From NCBI GenBank assembly GCA_964007475.1, contig OZ023273.1, positions 21,625,557 through 21,689,556 of the forward strand: a DNA stretch of 64,000 nt. The letters are read 5' to 3'. This document shows, in pieces, positions 26,867 through 39,882 of the stretch; position 1 is the first letter of the stretch; each line of letters opens with the position of its first letter. Origin of the DNA: Hybos culiciformis. Taxonomy: Eukaryota; Arthropoda; Insecta; Diptera; Hybotidae. The translations under genes and the position numbers were made by a program. The notes beneath the pieces are model-generated. The model was given only the letters and a program-made list of their open reading frames with translations. It had not been told where the DNA came from and did not search any database.

Positions 26867-29800
26867 AATTACAAAGTCTAAAATTTCAAGAAATAAAACA
26901 TTATTTAAATTTCCAGATAATAAGAATGACATTTAAGCTCAAATGCTCTGCAAATTTTAATGATAAAAAACATATTTATGAGTAATTTTTGTTTGACAAT
27001 CAGTTTTGAGACGAGATTTTTTAAATAAAAATATAATGAAAAAACAATTTTATTAAGAAAGTAACGTTCTGAAATCTTTTTAATGACTTTGAGTTTTCTT
27101 AAGAAACCATGTTTAATAAATACATACACAGGTAACATCAATAATTAGGAAAGAAAAAAAACTTTTCAAATATAAGTATGTAAATGCTTAAATATTAAGA
27201 CCAATAAAAATTATTTCACCCACAGAATTCATCATGAACGAATAGCCCCTTCTTCACTGAGTCCTAATATATATTTGATAAAATGAATACCTATATCTCA
27301 ACTCCAATGAGACGAAGCACACTTCATTTGTTCATATTATTTATATTTAAAAACGTTTATCACAATGTTTAAAATAATTAAATCTAGCTTAAATGCAACA
27401 ATGAACTGTAACTAAGTGTATGCAAAAAAAAAATTTAATTACAGGTAAATGTGAAGGAAAAACAAACAGTAATTAAGGCAAATATTAATTAATTCTACTT
27501 AAATAAGTTAGTGGTCTCTAAAAACTGATTTTATTTACTTTCAAGAAATTTGAGAAAAAAAAAAAACAGAAAGTAATCTAATTCAATCAAAAAAATCTAA
27601 ATAAGGTGATTATTATTCAGCATTTTTTTAGGCGTAGTCTTAAATCTTTATTATTCCGTCAAAACTGTTTATATATTTTTTATTATAAAATAGTGTTTTG
27701 CAATTAACAATTTTTTTAACTCTACTGTAGTACTGTTTTAGTCCTTTTTGAATAAAGAAAAATATACTTTCTTTCGATTAGAATATGTTTCAATGAAATC
27801 AAACACAAAAAATTTACGGGTGTAATCTACTCCTTCGGATCAAGACCTGGAGAAATTTATTAAAATAATGTTTTAATAAATATAAGATTTTTTCAATATC
27901 ATTGTATTATTTTACTACATCCGACGTCAATATTTATTTATTTGGATTAATTCTAATACCTAAATGTATTAAAAATTAAAAGCTTAAGTGCACTAGGTGT
28001 CTTGAACATGTGGGACTTTGGAGTTCTTGACCCTTGAATTTTAAATTTTTTACAGTGTCTATTTTACTACAGATTTTATGTATTTATTTTAGTTATTTTT
28101 ATAACTATTCATACATTAATTATATTTTTACAAATTTTATATGTTTAGAGTACGTTAGATTTATGATTAATTACAGGTAGGTATATTTATGGAGGTTTGT
28201 TTTCACATTTTTTATTTTTATATAAATATTTTAATATTTATACGTATATGTGTATAATTTTTATAAGTTTTAATGTTTAAGTTATATTACTTGTATATTC
28301 TATTTAAGTAATTACGAGGAAGCAGAAAATATTTATTAAATTTCAAGTTCAACTTTTTGTAAGAATTGAAGTAATAACTTGCAATCTTCAGTTGGATTTA
28401 AAAGGATGTTTAAGTTTAAATTTTTGACTCAATGAGCGCCCAATGTTCAACGATTGAAGTTCGAATATAGGTGATTCTATAAGTTCACTATATCTCTTGA
28501 CAATATTATGAATAAAAAAGATAAAAAGGGTCAGACGCATACTTTTGAATTCAAATTTAAAATTTATAAACTAGAGAAAAAATATTCATTGATTCTTCAT
28601 TCTTAGGCAGTGTAATGAACATACTATTGTGGCATTGTCAATAAAATGAGAATTGTCACGTTTTAAAACATGTTTTTTTTTTAATTGCATAAATAAAAAT
28701 GTTAGAAAAAAGTAATCAGATAAATTAATTACCGTCGAATGCCACAAAAAAAAATCAAAAATTCAATTTTTTTATAAATCACTCATCCTAAATAATCGAA
28801 TTCTTCAAAAAACTAGAACAGATTCGAAACACAAATTTTTATTTTTCACTGTCATTAAAATGATTGATTTATTTTACATTATTGAATAAGAAAATCCAAA
28901 TTTTCATTCTTTAGATTCTTTATTTAGCGTAGTAAAATGTTTACATTGTAAATAAGTAAGTAAAACAATAATTATTAAACTGTATACAAGCATGATATTA
29001 ATCTAAAATCTCAATTATAAAAAGACATGCAATCGGAAAATGGGGTTGTAAACATTTTTATTTTGTTTATAGATTCGTAGACATATATAAGTATTATTAT
29101 TATTTTTGTCAAGAGTTTGTAAATTAATAATAATGATAATAAAATACTTCTAAGTTAATTAAACTACTGGGTAGAATGCGATGGTGGATGTGCAAAATGT
29201 GCTACTCCCTTTGAAATTAAAATATGAGATTTTTCCATGCCGGATTCCAGAGACCAACGCTCTCAATCTACCAAATTAAAATTAATTATCATATAAAAGT
29301 TTTATATTTAAAAACGATGAAAATTAGTATATAATAAATATTGAAAGAATTTAAAAATTGTTTAGCACCCGATAATGAGCAGGGATCTAAACCAGAGGCT
29401 TAACAGATTACAATGAGAGTTGGCATGAATTCAAATGTTTCATATTTATTGATGAAGTACTAAATTTTTATAGAAGCATTGTTCAAACTTAAATTTCTTT
29501 TTACTTTTCATTATAAATAACTTTAAGAGGAATCAACTCTTTTTAAACTTTCCTAAAAACTAATGTTTATAAAATTTTCTAGATTTTGATGGCGATTTGC
29601 CGGTCCCACCTACCTATTTCTAATTATCAATATTTTCTTTTTTTTTAATTTTTTCATTGGGTTTAGAGTTCCTACTGTAGTTGACTTAATTTTCCTGTTT
29701 AAGTGAAAGCAAATATTTTTTTTGATTTTTAAAGAAAATTTTGCTATAAATATTAGATATAGTTTTTTTTTTTGTATTGAGAAAAAAAAACTCGTCCAAA

Positions 29801-30689
29801 ATAACGTGACTATCTTAAAATATTTATCAATTTTATTTGAAATCAGCTGTTTGAAAATTATGCTGACCATATAGTTTTCTTTAAATTTTATTTGCACAAC
29901 ATATATAACATTTTTTATCCCTATAATAAACATTTTTTTTTATAATACACATCATAATTTATAAATAGTTTTAAATACAAAACTTTTTATTGAAATGTGT
30001 GCCTACAGGTATTATGAGAAATTTAAAAGTTAGAGAACTTTTAATTTTCATAGGTAAGTTTAACATGTTTAACATATTTATACATAAAAGCGGAAATGAC
30101 TCCCAATTTTGCTAATAACTTATATCATCGATTCAATATTAAAAACATTTTTTTAATATACGATCTCTATGTGAAGAAATAAAAATAAAACACTTTTGTG
30201 GTGACGAAGACATACAACTTTGACAACATGATTTAAAAAAATATATACATACATTCAATTGAATATTCTTAACATATAACAGTATTGCATGTCAATTAAA
30301 TAAAGAAAAACTGTCTTTAAAATATTTTATTCCAAAGACAAGAACTCCTTGGTCATGATCCTATTTTTAAGTTCAATGAACAAAAGCCACAAGATATAGA
30401 TAGAAAATTAAAATGAAAATTGCAAAAACCAACATTGATTAAAACTTTACACCGCTTTTTTCTACATGAGCGGATTTCAGACTTAAAAAGAAATATGTAA
30501 AAAAGATATTGTAATGAATGAGATATTACACGGTAAATGAAGTATGAGATTTCAATATTTTAATTAAAAATATTTTACTTTTAAGATATTTTCGAGGATA
30601 TTTTGCTCTCAATCAGATATCTTGGCTAATCATATTTCATATTTAGGTTCCGTCAATACCATATAATAATACCAAAACCATACAGACAT

Positions 30690-31040
30690 CATATACTAAT
30701 AAATTATATTCGGAATCCAACCCCCCGCCCCAATCTTTGGAAGAAATCGGGGTCAAACCATTTTTTCAGTTCCTCCAATCGGTATTTATCTAGCTAAAGA
30801 ACATAGTTATTTTATTTAACCGGAATCCATTAAATCTTTGGAAAAAAATTTAAATTATATTAATTTTGTACGAATATTATTTAGAAGATCCTTGGTTGGT
30901 TGAGAGCTTTTAACTCCCAAACGCGAAATCGTAGAACTCATCCTTTGGCCGATGTGAAAGTGAACAAAATTTCGTAAATTTCGACATTCAAAGAATCGAA
31001 ATTGATTAGCTATAGATTATAGGAAATTCAATGCTTATAA
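30690..31040. repeat. Dispersed repeat, copy 1
   Basis: Shares a series of collinear blocks with 55540-55900 in the same orientation: a TTGGAA.AAATCGG stretch followed by AACCA.TTTTT and TTCCTC, a GGAAT.CATTAAA block, then GACATTCAAAGAAT.GAAATTGATT. The blocks are diverged and spaced differently. Family not recognised. Confidence 0.55.
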
Positions 31041-31525
31041 GCTAACGGTCAACCATTTAATGAAAATATAAACAGTCAATTTCTGATGTATAATAGTATG
31101 ATGTGCTAATAGAGCGTAATTTATTTAACAGATCTCTTAATTTTTTTTTTCTTTTGAATTTCAGAATTTTATATAACGTTAACACAAATAAGTAGTAGAC
31201 AAAAATGCATTAGAAAAATTATGTTTTATGTTCAATTTTATATTAATTCACCGCGTATGTTAAATTAAATACAGAAAAAAAAAAACTAAGCCTCATGCAA
31301 AGAACGACATTTTTCAATATCAAGTTCGTGGTCAAAAAATAGAAAAAAAAAATTAAAATAGAAAAAAAAAAGAATATAATAAAAAAGAAAAATAAATACT
31401 TAATAATGAACAAGTTCGTCAACGCAAATATATAAACGGTACAAAGTAGCATAGAAATAATAATAATATATGATTGCATACAATTTAAATTCATATATAA
31501 ACAAATATTTTTTGTTTAGCTTATT

Positions 31526-31551
<26 letters not shown>
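31526..31551. repeat. AAT/TTA trinucleotide microsatellite
   Basis: About eight to nine consecutive AAT units. Confidence 0.9.
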
Positions 31552-31556
<5 letters not shown>

Positions 31557-34500
31557 GAAACGGGAGGAAAACATTAATAAAATGGAAATATTGAAACTAT
31601 TTTATTCAAGGTGATATTTCCCCTTATTTAAATAATAATGTCGAAAAATAATTCAATTTTTTTACCCAGAAAGAAAATTATTGAAAATTTGTTTTTTTTT
31701 TTACTCCACGTCGTTATGTTTCATCTACGGACGACAACATAACTATACGACAACTACAATTTATTGAACCTTAACGACAAAAAAAAAAATTATTTTCCTG
31801 TAATGAAAATTTATTTTAAAATCTCAAAAAGTTTGTAGGTTAAATAATAATATAAGTTAGACCTTCAATATTAGGTCCAACGTCAATGTTTATTTAATTG
31901 AAATAGTTCAAAGAAGAAGATCATACATCAATATTAGAATGACCTATCATTGAAGTGATAAAAAAAATAATTTTAAAAATTTTATAATATAATTTTAATT
32001 TCAATTTCATATTTCATTTTGTATGAAGAAAAATAACATCTCAGTAGTAGTAAAATATTGATTTTGAGTTTTATTTTAATAAAATGAAAATAAAATATAT
32101 AAATAGAGTTTTGCACGCAAAATTTGACATTAATTAAGAACAATTTTTTTCCATATTTTTTAGTATATTCCAAGTTCAAGCATTGAAATTTAAAAACAAA
32201 GATTACTTGAACAAAGCTTGAAAAAAATTAGAATAAAAAACGTATTCCATTTTCAGAGTAATAAAATGAAAAACTATAAAATAACAATTATCATAATATC
32301 GAAATATTAAAATATTCATAGATTTATTAGAGTAGGTAGTGTCGTTAAATTTTTGTATTCATAACTAATTTAAAATTATAATCAGATAGGTACACATATT
32401 TGAAAAAAAAAAGTTATGCTTAATTTCCAATTAAATTCAATTACAATTATTATTAAGAGCTTTTTTTCTTCATTTAATTGAAAAATTCTCAAAATTTTTT
32501 TTTTATAGAATTTGATTATTTTTAAAATTGTTTTCACGCATACGGAAATTAAATTTAATTTTTTAAAGAAAAATCAATAAAAATCATATGTAGGTATGTA
32601 GGTACAGGAAAAATCTGTATCTAAAAAACAACAACAATATATGTATATACATTTTATTTTTTGGAATTTATTCTCTAGGTCAGTAGAATATATTTTTTTT
32701 TGTTCTATGAAGATACATTATTATGTATGTATATTGTATGTACAAACTTTTTTGGGTGGAAGTCGATGGTTCTTCGTCCCATGACGAATCCTTTCGAGAT
32801 ATTGGCAGTTTCCTTGTTCCAACTGTGATCATTATATATATATTCTTTTTAATTAAACACAATTTTTATTAATATTTTTTCTTAATTAGAATTTATTTAT
32901 TTCTTTTATTTTTAGCGAAACAATTCCCGCGACACGTTTTTAATGAAGCATCATTTTTTATACTGAAAAACTAACGAAATAAGTTTCTCCATAGTGATGA
33001 TGATGATTCAAATTCAATAAAATCTGTAAACTAACTAAATCAAGATATTCTAAGAACCATTTTCCATATAATTACGTATGTTATTTTCGATTTTATTGAT
33101 TTTTTTTTTATTCGAGAGAAATTCCAAATAAAAATGTTGCAGGATTTATAATTATAGGTGCAGTGAATTGAAAAAACTAATTAGCTTATTAATTACTCTT
33201 CACTAAAACTGTGAGTTAATTGCCGTATTGTGACGAAAAAAAGTCATAATAGAATCGTTAAAAAAAACTTTCGAGCTTATGTTTTTTTAGTTTTATTTGT
33301 CGGTAAGAAAAGCATAGGTGCATAATTGATTATGATAAGAATAAAACTAATTTATTGAACTTTAATTTATTAATATTCGAATAGATGCAAATAAACAATT
33401 CATTAAAATTAATTTATTTATAATATTAATGCAACTAAAATGGACATAAAACTATTTTAGTTAATGAGTGATTTTTGAACATAATAAAAATTGTAATAAA
33501 ATTTATGGATTAGGCAAACTTTATTTTGTTTGTGTATGTATTTTGCATTATAATTAATATTTTCTTCACTTCACATTCATAATATGATAATTTCAATTTT
33601 CTTTAAATATTTTTAATAAATGTTAAAGAATATTTAACTAAGTATGTTTTAATTTTTGAGAAGCCCTGATGGCCAATCCTGTGTTAAATAATTTTGATTT
33701 CCAAAAATTGTACTTAAAAAAGTACTTAAAAAATTGTACTTAAGAAGTGAAATTACCTATTATTTAAAAAAAGAAAAAACAGTTGTAATTTTTTAGTTTT
33801 CATTCGTCCGATTTTTAATCGGAAAACATGCGATTTTCGCAAACATTCTTGCGTATATACATTTTCTTCGTAAATAACAATTTTCAGGCAACACAAAAAA
33901 AAATTAAAATATAAATATGAAACATTTCTCAACTGTAATAATTTAAAACTATTGACTTGAATCAAATTAATCTGTTTGTCGTTTATAATGAAGGAAACAC
34001 TGAGAACTTTGCTTGGAAAAAAAAAGACAATAGTATATACATTGCGCGCACTCAAATGCAGCATATTAAATAGGGACTATCTATAATTCTATAATTATAA
34101 CGTATAGTTCTAAAATAACATTATATTTATACCAAATTGGGGTACAAAATAAAAACACATGTAGGCATAAAAAAAATAAATTGTGCAATCCAGATGAAAA
34201 GTTTAACAAAAAAAAAAAAGCTATATACGTACATTTCTACAAAATAATATGTGTATATATATACATAAATGAATGGATAATATCGTAAAGAGTTGTGTTG
34301 TATACAACAGTAAAACATAGCAAAATTAAAAATATGGTATGTCAATCGTATCTTTTTACCACCCTATAGTGATTCAACTACAAAAAAAAAAAAAAAGAGA
34401 AAAATAAAAAATAAAATAGAGGGTGTAAAAATTAATAGAATTTTGCGAAACATAATCCTTTCAAACAAAAATAATTTAAATTGACAATTAAATTTAAAAT

Positions 34501-37199
34501 AAAATATTGCTCCTGATCTTTTTTGCTAATTTCACTTTAAGTTTAATTTCAATGACATCACGATTTGAAGATCCTGTAAAATCAAATGTCTACGGGTCGA
34601 GGATACTATTTTCGCCACATTGAGTATAAAACAAATTGTAAAAAAATTGTACATATGCATCAAAATAAAGTAAACGTGAACTATGCTAGGTATGGTATTT
34701 GTAAAAAGGTTGTCGAGCGGGATGCATATTAAATATTAAATATAGGCGCTCATAATGTTAGTACATATTTTTAAATTACTTAATCAATTGAGGAAAAAAG
34801 GTTAAAATGCTAAGAACCCCTGTGCAATAACAACTTTTTTGAATTGGAAACAACTTTTTAATTACTGGGTGATTTTTAAATTGAGCAACTAAAAAATAGA
34901 TTTTTTGAACAATTTTTTTATTAAATTAATTTTTTTAAACTTACAAAAATTAAATTTCTCTATTCCTAATCCAAATGTTCTATAGACAAATATTATTGTA
35001 ACATACTTAATTCAATTAAAAAAATAAAAACATAGAAATAATTTAACAAGTTAAGCTTTTAAATGTTAATTGGTTTTAAAAGCATTAGGCTTCCTTAGTA
35101 GAAAAATAAATTCATTAATTTTTTAATCATTGTAAAAAGTAATGTGCTGCAAACAATATTATATTTATTATATGTTGTTCATCTATCTATATATATATTT
35201 ATATATATATATTTTTTTTATTATAATTCTCCTTCTTTCATCATTATTTTTTCAACAACATTTTTTTAGAGTCCAACACCAGCCAGGTCATGAAAATGAA
35301 TATTTTCACTTTTTATAAAAAAAAACAATTTTATTATTATTTTTTTATTAAGTTCAGCCATTAAGAAAATTTATTCAATTCAATTTTATTTTTATTTTTT
35401 TTAATTTTTACTGAAATTTTAATTTCAAGTTTTCTATATAATATAAACAAATTATTGAAACGGGGAAATTAATCTGTGCTGTAAAAGTTGAAAAAATATT
35501 AAATTAAATTAATTTTTGCAATTATATGTTTTCGTTTTCTATTCTCAATTAAAACATTTTTATAACAAGCAATAATCATTATTAAAAAAAATAAATAAAT
35601 GAATAATGCCTCTGAAAGTTTAATTTGAAAATGTTTAATATGAAAATGTTTGGCTGTGAGCGAATAAGAAATGAATTGTTGAATCGAAAATCTCATTGCA
35701 AAACCGTGGTTCTTCTATCTGGATATGGACTCAAATACGACTAAAATAAATATCTAACTTTTTCAAAATTTCTTAAATTATACTGAAAATTCCGTTTGTT
35801 TGATTTTTAAGGTTAACTGAATTAAAAAAAAAGAAAACAATTTACAAATTAAATTAGTAGTAAACATCATAACTGACGTTATCAAAAGAAAAAATTAAAT
35901 TTTTAAATTTTCTTCTTCTATGTATAATAATAGTCTCGGTAATAGTACTTCCATATCAAATAAAAAATAATTGAATAGAATAATTATATGAAAAGGGCAT
36001 AGCAGTTATGTTTTTTAAACATAAAGCTATTCATAATTTTAGTGGAGGTAAAACTTTTTACTGGATAGCTCTTACTAGCCTTTAATAATTTAGATGTACA
36101 TATTCAATAAGACAACAAGTCAATTCATAATAATTTTCAAAAACCTTTAAAAAAAAGAAAAGAAAACAAAATTATATTAGAGTAAGATAATTAACGCAAT
36201 ACTTTTTTTTTTTTTTAATTTTTGATTTAAGTATTCAGCTGTATTCTATTTGCTTTCAAATTCCATTAATTTTAAGCCAACACGTTTTTTTTCTTATATC
36301 ATGCCTAAATACAATTCAACGCCTCAAACATTGCATATATTAAATTAATATTATAACTCTTCAATTGAGTTATTTAAAAAAAAAACACTCAGTAACCAAT
36401 AATTATAATAACGTGTTTACATACATACGTTTCTAAAATCATGCATACAATTTAAAAGAAAATTTCCTGGTACAATTTATAATTAAATATTTCATTATCA
36501 AAATAATAATAATTATTGTTATCAGATAAGATATAAGTAATTTAACCTTTTTTTTTTATTATTTTATACAATATTAAAATTAAATACGCTTGAAGTACTA
36601 TTACCAAAAATGAGTCTTATGATTATGAATGAATATTATACTTTTCTATGAATTTAAAATTTTATTTTATTATTTAATCATAATTTTCGGTATAAAACTA
36701 CAAAAAATATTTAATAAATGTTCTACGGAACTGAAAAATAAGTAAAAAAAAAGTATTCTTATAATATTTATAAAATTTAATTTTCCTTATGTTGTTAAAT
36801 TATAATAATATAATAATAAAAATGTGGGTCATAACTAGATCTAATTATTACTTTCGAACATGTGCTTTTGTAATAACAATTATACATTGAATATTATGCA
36901 ATCATTAGAAAATAGAAGCCTTTGTTTTTTAGAATAACCCGTTTCTTCGTTCGTTAAATATAATCTTGAATTTGTTTCATATTTTCTCGTTATTAAATAA
37001 TTATAAATATTTTTCCAAAAAAAGAATAAGTAAAAAAATTAGTAAACATAAAAAAAATAACCATTTATAATACCATTGAGTAATAATATTTATAAGAGGG
37101 CAGAATTCATACAAGTAAATTTTAGTTCTAAATAACTCAAAAATTATGACAATATTTTCAATGTATTGAGTAAAATTTTTTAATGCGCAAGTCTTCGGT

Positions 37200-37345
37200 A
37201 AGTTGTATTTACATTCGCAAATTTAGCTCGGTAAATGGTCCATTACATGCATCAATACACATGCAATTGTAGAGGAATGTAAATTGTATTTACATTTCCC
37301 TGTGATGTAAATTGTATTTACATTGCTCTATATTGTATTTACATT
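37200..37345. repeat. Interspersed TTGTATTTACATT repeats
   Basis: Four copies of TGTATTTACATT, two of them forming short palindromes with a preceding ATGTAAAT, within the left part of the 3-kb element. Confidence 0.7.
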
Positions 37346-38364
37346 CTTCATTTTGAACTGCGTAATACTATAAACAAAAATAATATCACTCACACTCACA
37401 ATATTTCAATACAGACAAATACCAAAAAAAAAAAAAAATTGCAAATGTATACCTCTCACATGCATCATATCAATGTCAAACAAAGCTTAGTTTATAATGC
37501 TAAAATCTAAATTTTCCCTCTGAGCTAATCTATATTTTCCCTCTGAGCAAATAAAAAAAAAAAAAAAGAACCAATAAAAAAATACGCGGCTATTTTTTTT
37601 TTTTCTAAAAAGCGGCCAGTCGATCAGTCGATGAATTTTCTTAACATGTGTTTCAATCTACTATTTTTAAAGGATCTTCGAACCTCTACTACTAAATTTT
37701 TAAACGAGTGTGGTTGGATTTTAGTACAAAAATTTAAACCACACTTCAAAAATTGCACTTATTTTTATTCAAAAAAACAAAATGAATAAAAATAGAACAA
37801 TGGTAACCCTGAAAATATCTTTGTTGTCATTATAAAGTTTGCTGTGATTGTCAAATGTCAAGTAAGAATTTTTTTTTCTTTTATCAACAAACGAGGAAAA
37901 TGGCAGCAACAAGGAGATTATTTATTGTAAATATAAATTATAATTATATAATTATTATTTGATTTTATTTTTAATTATAAAAAAAATAATTATAAAATTT
38001 AAGAAGACCATTAGTTCCTAAAGGCCGGTATTCAACTGGAGATAAAATCAACTTTTTCATATAAAATTTTATCTGAGATAAATTTTATCTGAGTGAATTT
38101 AATTTATCGGTACCCAACTGAAGATAAATGGAAATTTATCTGAGTAAAAATTGTATGAAAATATTTTCACTCAAATAAATTTTATTTCAAAAATTTATCT
38201 TGCAAAGAATGTTTTGAACATTTTTTTCAAGATAAATTTTGACATTAGGTCGTGTAAAAAGAATTTGACGTTTGTTGTTTGTTGTTTAAAGTTTGTTTTC
38301 ATCAAAAATCAGAAAACTAAAATAATTTCTATAATATTTACCAATAAAAAATTAATTAAATAAA

Positions 38365-38881
38365 ATGGATGAAAGTTGGGAGGTAAGTAAATTAAAAATA
38401 ACATTGTTTATGCCTTGTTCAGACAATGAAATTTTATCATGATAATCTTACTTTTTGTGATTATCATTCTTTTTTTCATGATTTGCTCATACAAAAAAAG
38501 TGTCATCGGAAATCATGATTATCGAAAATCATGAAAAATTTCAGGGATGAGTTTATAGTTTTTTACCATCCATGTTACCCATTTCCACTCATTCCTAGTT
38601 ATTTTTGACTTTTATTTTTGACATATTTTCTTTATTTACAAAACAAAAAAAATTTGAGTAGCAAATAATATTTATTTTTTTATTTTGTTTGCTTCATTGT
38701 TGTTTACTTTTTTTGTTTTCGTTCATAATCGTGTTCACACAGGTTTTCAAAGTATGATTATCTACACCAAATTACGATTACGAAATCATGATTTAATCGT
38801 TGTCTGAACAAGGCATTAGATAGTTTTTATCAAAATATATTTTTTTAGGCGGATTTTTTGGAAGATGGAGTTGAAGATTAA
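38365..38881 (+). pseudogene. Possible two-exon open-frame remnant inside the TA-flanked element
   Basis: ATG at 38365 opens MDESWE, immediately followed by a consensus donor GTAAGT at 38383. A TTTTTTAG acceptor ends at 38848 and continues ADFLEDGVED before TAA at 38879-38881. The putative intron contains the 405-bp MITE. The acidic 16-residue product is too short to be a working protein. It may be what is left of a transposon gene after internal deletion, or chance. Confidence 0.25.
38408..38818. mobile_element. PIF/Harbinger-like MITE nested one level deeper
   Basis: Element 38411-38815 (405 bp) begins TGCCTTGTTCAGACAA and ends with its exact complement, flanked by TTA at 38408-38410 and 38816-38818. 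The interior has ATCATGATAATC-type palindromic motifs near both ends. Inserted inside the TA-flanked element. Confidence 0.8.
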
Positions 38882-39013
38882 AACGAAAATAATGTCAAGT
38901 GTCAAGTACATAAGTCAGAAAGTCATGTGTAAATTTTTATCTCACTCAATAATGTTCCTTTTCAAGATAAAATTTATCTTGTACTTTATCTTCAGTTGAA
39001 TACCGGCCTTTAC

Positions 39014-39429
39014 GCAGAGATTAGACTGGATAGTAAACTGGATAGTAAACTGATCATTGTATGTGTTTTTTATCTGTGTTTGTAAGAAGATAGTTGATTG
39101 AGTGTCTTTTTACTATCCTGATTTCTATCAAGATTTTTATCATGTTTTCATTTTTTTGTATTAAATTTTTTTGTTTTTTTTTTTAGTACAGTGATAAAAA
39201 AAAAACAAGGCATACAATTTTTAATTTTGTATTGTTAAAGTAAAAAAAAAAAATATTTGTTTTTTTTTTCTGACTGTGACTATCCAGTCAACTATCTTCT
39301 CAACTGTCTTGATTTAAATCCTGCTAGTAGAGAAGATAGTAAATTGACAATTAATAAAGTAATAAAATTTCACCAATACATTCAACTACTATCTTCGTCA
39401 AGATAGTAAAAAAATCCAGTCTGACCTGG
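39014..39429. mobile_element. Probable MITE with ACTATC/GATAGT repeats
   Basis: The left end has CAGAGATTAGACTGGATAGT and the right end complements CAGGTCAGACTGGAT. Many GATAGT/ACTATC motifs occur in both orientations between them. Target duplication not clear, so the boundaries are approximate. Confidence 0.5.
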
Positions 39430-39436
39430 GGGTAAA

Positions 39437-39551
39437 ATAATAAAAAAAAAATTAGTAATTTTTCTAAAAAAAAATTATTCGATTTTTTTTTTTGCAAAAA
39501 AGAAAATGAATAATTTTTTTTTGGAAAAATTACTAATTTTTTTTTAATATT
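39437..39551. repeat. Hairpin, about 44-bp arms
   Basis: Arms 39437-39480 and about 39508-39551 are reverse complements with two or so differences (shared core ATTAGTAATTTTTC), loop about 27 bases. Highly A/T-rich. Confidence 0.65.
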
Positions 39552-39704
39552 TTAGGAATCTTCCGGTTTGAAATCATTTCGATAAATAAATAAACTTCCT
39601 TATTAAATTTTATTTCCTTGCTTCATTTTGAACTTTTTTGTTTATTTTTTTCATTATAAATGTATTATTTTCAACTCCCTCTCACATGCACATTAAAGCA
39701 GTAT

Positions 39705-39882
39705 ACAATACATGTTAATCAAATTTGTTATACAGCTCGTTTTGTATACACACAAACATATAGACACTCGTCAATATTATATCACTCGACCTTCGGTCTC
39801 GTGATATAAACATGACTCGTGTCTATGTGTTTGTGTGTATACAAAACTCGCAAGAATAACAAATTTTCTTAACATGTATTGT
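39705..39882. repeat. Imperfect palindrome, about 85-bp arms
   Basis: The arms meet at ACCTTCGGT (about 39790) and share ACAATACATGTTAA, AAATTTGTTAT, TTTTGTATACACACAAACA and TAGACAC. A related AATTTTCTTAACATGT segment also occurs at about 37634, so this is part of a repeated unit within the 3-kb element. Confidence 0.7.

Larger units (their letters stand above)
26878..37070. other. Gene-free AT-rich DNA upstream of myosin VI
   Basis: May include the 5' UTR exon(s) and promoter of myosin VI near its left side, but none can be placed. No recognised gene. Items noted: degenerate tRNA-like sequence at about 29165-29280, dispersed repeat at 30690-31040, an (AAT)n microsatellite at 31526-31551, a less AT-rich open segment at 32744-32830 (minus), an (AT)n tract at about 35185-35215, and a lone acceptor with a short open frame at 35270-35318 (plus). 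Confidence 0.5.
38019..39012. mobile_element. TA-flanked TIR element nested in the 3-kb element
   Basis: Element 38021-39010 begins AAGGCCGGTATTCAACTG and ends with its complement (one difference further in, GGAGATAAA versus GAAGATAAA). TA lies on both sides. The subterminal regions are full of GAGATAAATTTTATCT-like repeats. Removing the further insertion at 38411-38815 gives about 582 bp. The TA duplication fits Tc1/mariner-type or similar elements. Confidence 0.8.

Noticed and set aside
29165..29280. tRNA-like sequence on the minus strand (GGTAGATTGAGAGCG with TTGGTCTCTGG)
   Set aside because: No acceptor-stem pairing or proper B box could be made; at most a decayed tRNA-derived SINE, too weak to annotate.
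29610..29933. 107-codon minus-strand open frame
   Set aside because: Dominated by poly-A/T-derived Lys/Phe/Ile runs with no motif.
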